Assembly (NCBI GenBank): GCA_020744425.1
Contig: JAGMUV010000023.1
Location: 868,001 to 932,000, forward strand
Reading direction: 5' to 3'
Length of the DNA stretch: 64,000 nucleotides
Source: Dactylonectria macrodidyma
Taxonomy: Eukaryota; Ascomycota; Sordariomycetes; Hypocreales; Nectriaceae
Shown: positions 20,195-31,821 of the stretch, piece by piece
Numbering within the stretch: the first letter of the stretch is position 1
Layout: the number at the start of each line of letters is the position of its first letter
Notes under the pieces: generated by a model
What the model was told of the DNA's origin: nothing
What the model saw: only the letters and a program-made list of their open reading frames with translations
Database searches by the model: none
Made by a program: the position numbers and the translations under genes

Positions 20195-23100
20195 AGCCGC
20201 CGAGTGAAATAGAAGATTCCTATATCTCGAAGTCGTCTTTGAAGGGCTAGACACGTGAAATTGATCAGTTGGACATGAAACAAAGCAGCACAGTATAGAT
20301 AAAACATGCCTCTACTTTGACGATGGTTTTGTAGCAACCGACCAACCATTAAGCATGGCGTAAAGGGCCACCACTACATCCCTTTCGGACTTTCGAGATT
20401 AATAATCGCTGGAAACGTAGCGATTAGTGTGTCATGGCGTTGAAGCTATTTGCTATTTCCGTCGTAGCGCGTTGCTCTCGTCCACTAATGTGGTGAATTA
20501 AGCCTGACTGTCTGGAATGATATCCCTTTCGTTTTCGTCCCGCCAAGCCCTTTCCATCATACATCGAGCCTAAAGTGACGGAGACGATCTGAGACGCAGT
20601 GGCGTCTTGAAGATTAACTCATTCCACGTATCATACAGATCAAAGAGGCAGTACCCAACATCGACGGCGCCAACGCCACACTTTCCTTACAATGCTCCCA
20701 GACACTTTCCATTTCCACCAAGTTGTCAAGTGAAGGGAGGGTAAAATTATTGGCTTATAGTCTTATAGGTACTAAGGGGTAATTCCTTGTTTTGAGACGG
20801 AAAATGCCAGTATATCAATGGAGGGCTGCCAGCTAGGTTAATGAAGAAGGCCATACGCTGTGAGATGGCGTTGTGAAACTGCTTCCAGCCTCATTCCAGG
20901 CATAGGCCTGCCCTACAGCAGTGGGTCAGTTTCTCCATCCACCTCCATACCCCTGGTGGCCGGGATCGGTGTGAATCGGCAATGTTTCTTGCTTGACTAT
21001 CGATAAGGCTCATAGTAGTCAATCTCGCTTTGGCGATTAGATATTGATGAGACCCGCATGGTGGGCCGCCGTGGCGTATGCTCGCTTAGGATGCATCTGT
21101 TCTGTCCATCGCGCTTCAAAGTTGCATGCCTCTTCTCTCGTCTTCGTGGGATAGCTGTATTTAGGCTTAAGCACTAGTTGACGCGCCTCAATCAAGTTGT
21201 GTCGGCGTCCTCGGAACTTGCCAATCCCCAATTCGTGACGGAAACATCGATTTCCCCATAAAATACTCTGGCGAGTGCCCACGATGGATAGAGAAGCCGA
21301 AATCAACGCGCGAGTCGTGGTTCGTTCTATCCCAAACACAGCACAAACTAGTGCGAAGCGTCATGTATCGAAAGAACAAAATCAAATCGCTATCCAGTTA
21401 CATTAATAGTACCTATGATAGGAATTGATGATCTAGGCGACTTACAAGTCCCCACGACCTTATACCAATTTAAAGAACATTGCATCATATAGTAAAAATG
21501 TTCTTTCCCGTGACGAGATTATTTTTTACCCTCTAGACAAGTACAAGAATCACTTTGTGACACAGACTCAGGTGGGCCAATAGCTACATAGAAAGCACTG
21601 TTTTCCATTCGTTCGCCAAAATTGATCGTCTACGCATCCTTGGTAACCCTTGACGTCGCAGTGGTCGATTGGGTATAGGGTAAGACACCATCGCCAGCCT
21701 GGAGTTTCTTGTAACGCCTCTGTAACTCTGCACAAAACAAATCTCCACGTCTCCATCTTGTCAATCTACCAGACGAAGCATTCGAAAACGACAAATTTTC
21801 CGACAGTCCCGCGCAGGAATAATATCATGTAGAGTAGAAAGCGACTGCGGTGAGGGTCTGCTGTTCATAACGAAGCTCTCGTGCATTACGTCAACCAGAC
21901 CAACATAACTTGCGGGGATCGGCTCCACCTTCCTTCGAAGCCCAATGTTCAGGAGTAAATGACTGAGTATTTGGGTTTTAATATTGCAACCTAATTCGTC
22001 ATTGGGAAAGTTTCGGAAGCCGTTCTACAAAACGGTCAATAGCCACCCGATTGGTAGACTGTCCTTAGACGCAAACCATTTCTATTGATTTGGATTAATT
22101 TAGATAATCAGCCCTAGATGTCGTTCGCTAATAACAATTCATCATTGGTTGTTCCTCGTCTTAATTTTCCCTTTGGATATGCTCTCGGTCGGGCGGGGAT
22201 TAATTGTCATTAGTTGAAGCACCATCTCCTCCTGTGAATTGCTGCCAACCGGAACGCAGCCGAAGCGAAGAACAACGCACCTGGTAGTTCGTCAGCAACC
22301 ATTTCGAGAGCAAAAATGGCATCCGAGTCTCACACCTTCAATGCTGGCGCTGACAATGATCGCCTTTGCATACAGCTGAGATAAAGACTGAGCCAACAGT
22401 AGAGGAAGAAAAACAGCTGCCTGGTGATACGTCATGATGATTGGACCGGACTATTGCCAGCGAACCGGCCGCCCGGGTGGCTGAAAAAGAGGCGGCCGTT
22501 GTTGATGCTTTCTTGGCTGCCACATCATTCATTTCAGCCACTATTTCAACCGAGGAACAAGGGCCTAGTCTACTAAGGCGCTGATCTGCGCCGGCTCGTC
22601 GCCCGGCTTCGAAGCGACGGCGGCACAAATGACGCATTTCCAAGGCTGGAGATAAGAAGGCGTGTGGTGACACGGCATTGAATTGTCAAGGGGGGCCCTT
22701 GTCAGAGGCTGCTCAGTATTCAACACCTCTTTGCCCTGTACAGATAACGAAAGACAGGGCATGCAAGGGTTGGTTGTAATGTGGGATTATGACCCTGGGA
22801 ATATTGAGATGGCCTCTGGGATTGGTCGTCAAGGCTGGCCCCATTCAGCTCAGTGATATGAGCCCTGTGCCAATGCTTTGGCTTCACCGCCCATGGGACA
22901 GTCCCGGCGCGTAGGGAGAGATGCCCTTGTCAACTCACAAATAAATTCATTTCTAGCTCGAGTTCATCCATGGCAAACTCCCAGTATCTACCATCGTCAC
23001 ATCACGATGTGAGAGCCCATTCAAACACTATCTCATCGGGCAACAGGACTCATAGCGTCACATCAATCCAGGGCTGAATATCTGCAAGCATTCGGGAAGC

Positions 23101-23417
23101 CTAGAATCTTCCCTTTATCCAGTTCCTCGGATTCGCCCCCTCCCCGCGAGCTGACGCTGGCAATGTGACCTCCTCGTGCATCCGCCACTTAAAACTAAGC
23201 TCAAGCTGACCAGCATCCCCTCCCCCATGTTCAAAATGCCGATCAATCCCCCACCCCCGCAGCTTCGCCCCGCTCGTATTCCTCTTCCTTGCCTTCTTTT
23301 CTCGCTTTTTCCGCTGTGACAATTCCACAGGATTTGATTTATCAATCCTCTGTATCCTCTCTTTCCCCCCTTCCCCCCTCCTGATGACGACAACCTCGCG
23401 AGCTCGCAGTCTCCACC
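20195..23417. other. 3.2-kb intergenic stretch, no gene supported
   Basis: Short frames occur at 21037-21339 (minus), 21568-21756 (minus, Cys-rich) and 22338-22673 (minus), but none matches a family or joins into a credible gene. The last 100 bp before 23418 is pyrimidine-rich (C and T tracts), as in fungal core promoters. The length leaves room for a long non-coding transcript or a decayed gene. Confidence 0.4.
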
Positions 23418-24812
23418 ATGACTGGGCTCCAACCGAATGTCTATGCCGCTGTATCCATAACCTGGGCTGCGGCCCTTCCGGCGCTGGTCCTTAGGGCCGT
23501 TGCGCGACGCATGACCAAAATGGCCTGGTGGTTTGATGATTACTTTTGCGTGTCAGCATTCGTGAGTTTCGCCCGCTCATAACCAGCAGAGCGTCAAACG
23601 AAAAAGAAGCTGGAGCTGACAGATGACAAATGGCTCAAGATCTTCGCAAGCGGCTACAACACCATCCTGCTAATATGTAGACACCAATTCCTGCCACACC
23701 TGCCACGGGTTCTGTAAATATTAACTGCCACCCAGGGACCATTGACTGGGGCCTTGGACAATACGTCGACCAGTCCTTGAGCCAAGCGCAAAAAGATAAC
23801 TTGCTGCTGCATTCGAGACTACTCATGTACTGTAGCCAGTTCTGCTATGCCTTTTCGATCGCCTCGTCCAAGTTTGCGATACTGTGCCTCTACTGGCGTC
23901 TATTCAAGCTCTCCTCTATCCGAATCCCCATTCAGATGATGTTTGTGATATGCCTCATTTGGATCATCCTGCGCACCTTCATGGTCATCTTTCACTGCGT
24001 CCCCGTTCGGGCGTACTGGGACAAGTCTATCAAGAATGCACGCTGTGAAATCAACGACGCGCAGTTTTTCTTTGGCACCGTCCTGACACACTTTGTTATG
24101 GACGTCATCATCCTGATTTTGCCAATTATCGAGCTGAGCAGACTTTATTTGCCTCTCGGGCAGAAGCTCGCCGTCATTGGTCTCTTCGTCATCGGTTCCA
24201 TGTGCGTTTACGATCCCGTCTCGTTGACCCCACGCGCAAAATGCTAACGACGACAGCGTGTGCCTCGCATCGGTCTTCGTCATTATTGAATCCGTTCAAT
24301 ACGACGTCAACACCACGGAAATGTCGCATGACGTTGCTCTAAACTTCATGTGGGGATCAGTTGAGCTCAACATTGCTATTGTCTCTGGTATATATCTACC
24401 TACCCATGACTTGACTCTTTTTCGCTCAAAGCCCACTAACCAAATCGTTTCAGCTTGCTTTCCTCTACTTCGTCCAGTCTTTCGCCGTATCCTTCCCAAG
24501 TCATTCCTCAGCTCTCATGGTAAGAGCCATCAAATCAGCAGGCCAATCAATATAATCAGACTCACCACCGTCGCCACGAATGAGGATAAGGATGGTGACG
24601 AGTCGAGTTCGAACCATGCAATGGCGGATCTCGAGCGTGGCATGTCGAGTAGCCCGGCCTCTACACAATTGTCAGAAACACACCAAGCTATCATACCCAT
24701 CGAAACGAACGATTCTCCCGTGGTTGGAAGTAAAAATGTGGCTGGCACACATAACCGAGATGACTTGGTAATAGAGGTACAGGAGTTGAACCGCGCTTCT
24801 TCTCGGGTATGA
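23418..24812 (+). CDS. PTH11/rhodopsin-type seven-helix membrane protein
   Basis: Five exons, 23418-23561, 23640-23676, 23736-24201, 24257-24387 and 24454-24812, give 378 residues; introns are 78, 59, 55 and 66 bp. The joins reproduce family landmarks: WWFDDYFCVSAF into IFASGYNTILLIW, then TIDWGLGQY. CYAFSIASSKFAILCLYWRLF and IFHCVPVRAYWD are conserved core segments, with SIVCLASVFVIIESVQYD in the sixth helix and WGSVELNIAIVSACFPLLRP in the seventh. The 37-bp second exon has an AAG acceptor. It was chosen because it gives the family-like continuity, so it is the least certain join. A Ser/Asp-rich cytosolic tail of ~90 residues follows. Function as a cell-surface sensor is inferred. This is the second member of the family within 5 kb; the two are on opposite strands and not recent duplicates. 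Confidence 0.87.
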
Positions 24813-24921
24813 CGTCAGGAACGTTACAATCTTGATCTTAAATATAATGCGATTTCTTTTCACGCTTTTGAACCTGTGACATGTGCTAGTCCCAGTAAGC
24901 TCCGCCTCTTGTCCTAGAAAA

Positions 24922-26113
24922 CTATGGAAGATGAAACAAGCAGAGCTCAGGCTTGTACTGAGACATATCTATAAGCCTGTGACTCGCCCATCTTCGCTGT
25001 TCTTCCCTAAGCTCTGGAATTGGTCCGGGGGCCGTTATCGGGAACAGCCAAAACCCTATGGCTGGCTGAGGCGCTTTCTCCAATGTCTCAGGAGTCTCTG
25101 GTTTCAGGAGACGGCGAGGTTTTTTCTGGGCATGCTCCCTCCAATACTCGTCTTCTTCTTGAATTATTGTAATAGCTTCGCACTTCCCGGTTATTCTCGG
25201 GCCGTTGTGTTCCCTGGTAGCCATAAAGCGGTTGTCAACCTCGTGGTCGTGGTATCGCACCTGCCACTTTCAAGCAACTGTAGCCAGTTATTGATACCCC
25301 GTCGTGGATCACGGAGTCCAACATACATTCGCTCCAAGTCTGCTTGAATAGGCCTGAGATCTGTTGAATGCCGTTCGAATTTCTCAATCGAAGCCATGAT
25401 ATGGCGAGAACGATGAAATTCGCTGTGCGAGATAGCTGGATGGTTTGCGAGGTAGTGAATACGCGCCCCCAGCGTTGTTTGTATATGAAGATGACCTTCT
25501 CCAATCTGCAGACGACTTGTCGCAGAAGGGGTATATGTTGCCCCTCAGCAGGGATTAATTCAAAGAAAGGACTAGGATGCGATAAATTCAGCGCAAAGTT
25601 GACAAGACCGACATGTTTTCTATCGGGCGCCCAAAGGGCATTTGCGAAGTGGGCAAAATGGATTTCGCCATCCCTAATCATGAGCGTATCAAGCTCAGGA
25701 TTAAAATAGAAAATGCCATGATATCGACAACCATACCACTGGTGCACGCAAGGCAACTGAGCCCGGTAAAAGCGTAGTGCAATATGTCGTGACTCAGAGT
25801 TGCCGCGGAAGAGCTTGCTTATCGGCTGGGGCGCCACCCAGAAGATGGAATACGAGGATGCATTCTTAACTATGCTCTCAGTTCCTCTCTGATGTCATCT
25901 ATAGTCCTTGGAATCGTCAGTGCCTTCGTCTTTGTTATGTAGATCGACCACAAGCAGACGCTCGAAACTGAGAACTTGTTCCCATACTAGGGTGCGGAGT
26001 TCCCTAGGAAGCCGACCGAAACACGGGAAGGCACCAGCGAATTCTGGAATTGGGTTAAAGATCTGTAAGTGATGGGCGTCATGGTGAAAGTTGTGTCGTT
26101 TGATGTCAAGCCG
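24922..26113 (-). pseudogene. Broken 2EXR-family gene
   Basis: On the minus strand the frame from 26113 reads IFNPIPEFAGAFPCFGRLPR followed by ELRTLVWEQVLSFERLLVVD, the opening of the 2EXR domain. It then meets TGA at 25895-25897 and continues in the same frame with SKLFRGNSESRHIALRFYRA and GIFYFNPELDTLMI. Near 25400 the family-like reading jumps frame (HSTDLRPIQADLERMYVGLR, NNWLQLLESGR). It jumps again near 25260 into VRYHDHEVDNRFMA and an acidic tail ending at 24922. No ATG precedes the first segment in frame. A small intron ending at TTACAG (near 26058) could hide a start exon but would not remove the later lesions. 2EXR proteins are a large fungal family of unknown function. Confidence 0.62.
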
Positions 26114-27836
26114 TTATGTTAGCCGTGGACAATATGACTTGTGCTGTGGTAGGTGGGAGGATAGTGGGCTCCTTTATAGAAAACAGCAAAGACCAGTGTC
26201 AGTGACTCATTTAGCATTGGTACATAAAGTTAAAGCGCTGCGAAACGTAAAGGTGCAGCAAGAGGTGAAGCACCGCGAAGCTTGAGTGTTGCGTATCTAG
26301 CAAGAGAGTGTTGCAACAACACCGGCCAGACGGCAACAGCTGCGGTGGCAATACGAACATCATGAATAATAACAACAATACCTGTAATACTGACAGCAAT
26401 GGTAGTAGTCAACATGGTCATAGCGCGCTTTATTTCCTATTGTTAGGACAGGAGTGAGCATGGCGGTTGAATACGTAGCGAAGAAGGCAATGGGGGTAGG
26501 TGTTCTAGACAGACACCCAAGATAATACATGCAAATGCTATAAGATGACTACATGAATTGAGGGCAATACTGGCGCAGTATTGTTCCACCACCTTGCCGT
26601 GAGCGCCATGCTGTGTCATTCATCACAATACGTAGTGTAATTGCAATACCGACATAAAGAAATGCTATTATCTTCCAGTCACACAAGCCAGAGGACCTGC
26701 TAGGCCATGGAACCATGTGATGGTCCTCGGTGTGCATGCTCAGCTCTAGCACAGCCCAGCCTTTTTGCCTGACTTGATTGGCCTGGACGAGCCTGACTGG
26801 GTCATGTCTGCAGCGCAAGACGGGGCAGTGTGCCGCCAGCCCCTCCCTGAGCCTGATCTCATTATGCTTGATAGCGAATAAAATACAAGTTTCGACTGCT
26901 CAGGGGCACAGCCACGAAGGAGCTTGCTTCCGAATGAGGGGGCTGTGTTGAGGACTTGATCTGCATTCATCATTGTTCAAGTATATAATCCCTTGGAGCC
27001 CACAACGACACTTGATAGTGAGAACGATGAAGTTTTGAAAGCTTGCTACTCTTCTGCACAATGTTCGCAATTATTTACCCCGCTCGCCGCTATCCGGGTT
27101 GAGTCACCAAAGCCTGTTCCTATTAAGATATCATGCCGACTTGGTAACATCACGATCACGTGCCGACTCGACTCGCCTCACTTTGGCTCTCAGGGACAGA
27201 GGGAGCGTCATCCCCACGCAGGAACCCCTCCCTTCGCCCTTGACATTCTTTACATCCTGAGTAGGCGCTGAGGTGTCATCTTGAGCTATAATGACTCGCT
27301 CAGTCGGAATCCATCCCATCGGCCAGTGACTGAGAGTGGGGCATGTTTGCCTCGTTCTCCGTGCCACGCCCAATCGGATCCAACGGTGTTTCAAAGGGGG
27401 CTTTCTTTTTAAGGCGTCCGAACGACCAAAATGGAGCAATGAGACGCCGTATCTTGATTCCTTGCTTCTCCCTGAACGAGTCCCGTGTCCTGCAGAATGC
27501 AGGATTAGTTCTCACGCAGGGAGAGATGGTGTCACACGGATTAGGAATCAGGGAGACGCGTCCTTGATGCAATGAGGTCTTAGTGGGATATTTCGAGCGA
27601 ACGCAATGCTCGAAGTGACAGCCAAGACGGTTGTTGAGCAAGGAGACGCCCGCATAGTACCTGCATAACTTTGAGCCGCTGACGGCGGATTCCGATGCCA
27701 TCCTGACGCGTCTTAAACTGGAAGTCCCCGCAGGCTTCCCGCTGGTTTCCCGCTGGCTGCTCTCTGTCACAGCTTCGTTACCAGTGTCTCTGTCGTTTAT
27801 CTACGAATCTCTCTCGACCAACAACTGTAAGCAAAC
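26114..27836. other. Intergenic; promoter of the zinc-finger gene
   Basis: Several open frames overlap between 27.1 and 27.8 kb but have no family resemblance and face the wrong way for the downstream gene. The last few hundred bases probably form the promoter and 5' UTR of the gene starting at 27837. Confidence 0.45.
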
Positions 27837-29690
27837 ATGGAAGTTTCGCCTACGATTCACGACGGAACTGAGTTCCTGGACGAATCACTCTGGTATCCTT
27901 CAGACGAGATGAGCCCCTCGGCACAATCATGTCGCGGGCACACGCCTCAGCCTGGTGCTGAGACTGCCATCCTCCAAACCGGTTGCTCGTAAGTAATCGT
28001 CAGCGCCACGTCCAAGCCAGTGTCTCACCATCACCACCACAGTATCAACAAAATCTACCCCTTAATCGACAATTACGAAAAGGCGAAGGTCGTCGCAGCC
28101 ATGGCGCTGAACCTGCTCGTCTTTGACGGCAAACTCCACCATAGCCGGAACAACTGGGCGTGTCCATTTGGACATTGCAAGGAGAACTTTGCTGACGCCC
28201 AAACTCTGATGCGTCATGTTCCCGGCTGCCCTCACTTTTCGAGCGATAAAGTGTATTGCAACTGCTGCAACAAAGACGACTGTTTCGCAGACCAGAGCCA
28301 TAATGACGGCTTCTGCGGCGGCGAAGAAGACAACAATACTCCTTGCCACGAGAAAAACTCGACGATGAAGGCCAAGACCATGCGCAAGCTCACCAACATT
28401 ACGGGGTTTTTCACGCGCAGTCGTCCAGCCTCAAGATGCTCCTCGCGGGGGCTTGAGCATACCGTCAGTCCAGTTTCGTCGACAGGTCGTCGACAAAGCG
28501 TCTTGTCAGCCATGACTCTCACGTCCAGACCTTCCAGTACACCTCGGAAACAGTCTGTTATTGGTTCTCCAGAACCAGCACGTCAGCTAGCCGTGCCGGG
28601 TTCGACCATCGAACCTTGTTGTGAGATGGATGCTGTGTCATCAGTTTTATGCGAGGTCTCTGGGGCCAGTGTCATCGCAGAGCTTCCAGACTCAGAGCTT
28701 CCGAACTCAGGGCATCGTAGCGGAGCCGGTTCGAGCAGTCACCGGTCAGACTCGGGATTCTCGGAACTCTCAAACCTCTCAATGGACTGCACCGCCCCGA
28801 TGTTTGCGGACATGGGAGACATGACGGAGTCGCCAACTGAAGACTTGTCCATGGAAGCAAGAATCCCCAGCTGGGATGCGCTCCAAGAGGCCAATCCCAC
28901 TTTCTCTCGGCAGGTTCCCCACGAGACGCCGACTTCTCATTTCCCGTTCCCCTCAGCCAAGGCCCATCAGCCTCTCTCAGAGTATCGATCAGAGCAGCAT
29001 CGCCAATCATGGACGTTTGTGCAGGAACTCTCTCCTCAACCTGGCATCCAGCGCTCTTCACGAAGTGCCCAATGTGGAATGCATACCACTGATAGCATTC
29101 CCACCAGTAACCACGCCAGCTTTGCAATGCATACCCTGAATTCTGGCTTTCAACCAGGGGCCTCTTCTTCAAGTTGGGAATTTATGACTAGCCAATATCG
29201 ACAAGGTTCAGGCGACTCTGGGCTCTCTGATGACTCTTACACCATGGTTAGACCTGGGGCCGCCGACTCTCTATCCCAGCCTGGTCGAGGCCGACAGTCC
29301 AGATCATGTGGCGCTGCGCTGAGTATTATGACAGTTGGAACACGTCCAGACTTCTACTCCCCACCCGTGGAAATGGACGGTATGCATTGCCCGCATTGCA
29401 GTTATCGTCCTAAGGGGAAACAGACTGGAAGGAAGGCCAACCTTAATAAACACATTAAGAACCAACACGAGTCCGAGAAGATTCCCTGTCCGGACTGCGA
29501 AAAAGAGTTCAGTCGGAAGGATAACCTCGCAACACACCAGGCAAGCGCTTGCAAGAGACGGCTCTCTAGGGGGGAATTTCCATCAGCGAGGCAACATGCG
29601 GAGTTGGAAACGGGATGCGACTGGGCGGGTGGAAGGAATCTCCATACGGCTAAGAGGGTGCGACAAGACTCGAGAGGGGGTGTCTGGTGA
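27837..29690 (+). CDS. C2H2 zinc-finger transcription factor
   Basis: Two exons, 27837-27988 and 28043-29690, separated by a 54-bp intron (GTAAGT...CACAG), give 599 residues. The join reads TGCSINKIYPLIDNYEKAK. An N-terminal Cys/His-rich block (WACPFGHCKENFADAQTLMR, HVPGCPHF, then YCNCCNKDDC) looks like a degenerate zinc-binding module. Residues ~150-490 are Ser/Pro-rich and probably disordered activation sequence. The DNA-binding end has two fingers near residues 497-555: CPHCSYRP...LNKHIKNQH and CPDCEKEFSRKDNLATHQAS with a closing Cys (C2H2 and C2HC). A basic tail follows. It is presumably nuclear; target genes are unknown. The architecture resembles many orphan ascomycete regulators. No signal peptide or other domain is present. 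Confidence 0.82.
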
Positions 29691-30553
29691 ATTATGTATC
29701 GCAGTACGATTTGAGGCAAAATCTTATAATTAATGAAAGCATCATATTACTGGCACTCTTTAATCGCTGCGTTCATCCGTGGCTTCATGGGTATTATTTG
29801 TAAAGAAAAGCCTCTCATCCCCGCCATGACGAAGACGTCTCATCCGGACGGCTCAATCGAGATGCCGGAATGCGGGGAGTGCTGGAGACCCCGTATAATG
29901 AGGCTCAAATCCATTAGCCCAGTACAGAAAATCCCCAACAAAAATCATCATTTAAAAATAGAAACATGGGGCTGTCAGAGGTGGGGGGTTGTATGACGTC
30001 GGATGAAGTGCGCCAGGGACAGTTCGCATTCAGGACCTGGGACCAGGGGCTCTGATCTGTCACTGGACAAATTTCCAGGATCTTCTGCAGTCCTGGTGAG
30101 ATTCCGCTTGGCTCTCAGGGCATGTCCCTTGCGAAGCCCTGTATTTGCTCTGCATGCTTGGCCTCATAGGGCTAGCTGAATACGCGAATAACGGCTGTGA
30201 AAACACCTCTTACACAGGTTACGAACTCCTGCGAATGCTTACACCCAGCATGCCTGGTTCTGTTCCTACATAAGGACTACTGAATAAGCTGTCCACTCAT
30301 CAAGGGCGAGCGATCCTACATAAGGGCGTGAAAGGGAAAGACACCTGCTCAGAGAATCAGGGTCAGATGCAAATCAGATTCCCGCCTACAGCCTCAGGTG
30401 CTGCCCCAGGCGGTTGGATTGCCTCTTCTTGGAGAGATATAAAGCCAGTGTCAGAATAGGATACTTTATACAACTGCTGTTTCTTTGCAGCCAATTCATA
30501 ATAGACAATCATCATTTCTTTCGCATCAATTCTTCTCCTGCTTCGGCTTAGAC
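29691..30553. other. Intergenic with promoter signals for the 75-aa gene
   Basis: TATAAA at 30438-30443 lies 111 bp before the ATG at 30554. A 12-bp direct repeat, TCCTACATAAGG, occurs at 30264-30275 and 30314-30325. No coding region is seen. Confidence 0.4.
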
Positions 30554-30845
30554 ATGGTTCCTTCAAAGTGCGCTGATCAATTCTGTATCCCGTCTAGAGT
30601 TGAATGAAGCTTTCTAACATTGACGCTCCAGTGAAGTGAACGCTCAAACCTCAGCCACATTGGCGGCTCGCACACCCCTTACCAAGGAAAATCTCGACCA
30701 ACTTCCAAGAACATCCAACGTCAATAATTATCTTCAGCACCAACACAACTATGAGAAGCTGGTAATTGGTCTGCCTACCGCGCCTAAGGACATGGATAGG
30801 TACTGCACAGCATGGCAGACGGGATTCGACGCTTCCAAGAAATAG
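30554..30845 (+). CDS. Small hypothetical protein, 75 aa
   Basis: Two exons, 30554-30567 and 30632-30845. A 64-bp intron (GTGCGC...CTCCAG, branch-like CTAAC at 30614) splits codon 5. The protein reads MVPSNEVNAQTSATLAARTP, then LTKENLDQLPRT, YLQHQHNYEKLVIGLP and DRYCTAWQTGF. It has no signal peptide or membrane helix and seems compact and soluble, with a single Cys. The tidy splice site, the upstream TATAAA and the protein-like composition support a real gene. The family function is unknown to me. Confidence 0.68.
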
Positions 30846-31821
30846 ACGCAGTCGTTTTGGGTGGGAATGGGTTCACATGTAACGGCGTTTTGTGACTCGC
30901 GATGGGGGACGGACTGGCATCGGTTTCGGAGTTTACTAATGGGATTTTTTTTATCGGGATACGGTCAATAGATGGAGTGAATGCAGGGAAAATCATCTGA
31001 TGATGGATGATTGAGAGGTTGAGTCTGGATACTGGTTGGAGATTTAGACAAGAAAACAAGAGCGACATAAAATCGTCATATGAAGGCCGTGCAGGTCTAC
31101 TGACACCATGCCATCTGCACTAAAACGTAACGCTGAACGTTACGTGATAGAGGGTGGTGTTTTAGCCTAATTGCCCTGTCGTAGAGTGCCTACAGCGCTG
31201 GGAACCTAATTCTATAGCATTGTCGCTCGTGGTAATAGCGCAGTAACTAAGAGGAGGTGAGATTGGCGCATTAGCTGTCTAAAGCAATAACTGCAACTGC
31301 AAAATCATTCCATTTTACTAGGCCTTCTAATCCGAAGCCCTTATTATTTAAAAGTTCCATTATTCCTAATTTAAAATTTTCACTACCTCTAGTAAGCTAT
31401 ATTTAGCACCCTCGTCTCGCTGAGAGCTACCACGGCTCGGGAACTCGAGCGACGACAGGCGTGGCATCTTGAGGAGGCGTCTGTGTCCAGATGGAGCTGA
31501 AGCGAGAACATGAAAACAGGCTTGATTTTTTTCTGAATGGCCAGGACTGAGACCCTTTCCGCATGACCGCAGCAGTTTCTGCATATCTAGCCAAGTTTCA
31601 AAGCTCAACGATAGGCGTGTTCGGTACTGGGCGTCAACTATCGACAGCCACGAGCGACATGCCTCCAATAAACGACGAGCGATGCCACCCCTCTCGGGCT
31701 GTGCCACATCACATGTGTGCGCCTCGTCTGTCGCCAAGAAAGTACTATAAAGGCGCTCTACCCTTGGTGCTGATAACCAATTTTCAGCAGAATCAATATC
31801 TCACGGACAGGCCTACCCACC
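30846..31821. other. Intergenic; promoter of the HET gene
   Basis: TATAAA at 31746-31751 lies 71 bp before the HET ATG. AT-rich sequence spans 31290-31380. No gene is seen. Confidence 0.45.

Noticed and set aside
21568..21756. Cys-rich 62-codon minus-strand frame as a small secreted protein
   Set aside because: It starts right after a stop and has no signal peptide; no upstream exon supplying one joins convincingly.
27300..27770. 156-codon minus-strand frame
   Set aside because: No recognisable domain; it lies in the presumed promoter and 5' UTR of the zinc-finger gene and overlaps plus-strand frames of equal quality.
28020..28043. His-rich start HHHHH for the zinc-finger gene
   Set aside because: This is the translated 3' end of intron 1 (CACCATCACCACCACAG). 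The real start is ATG 27837 in an upstream exon.
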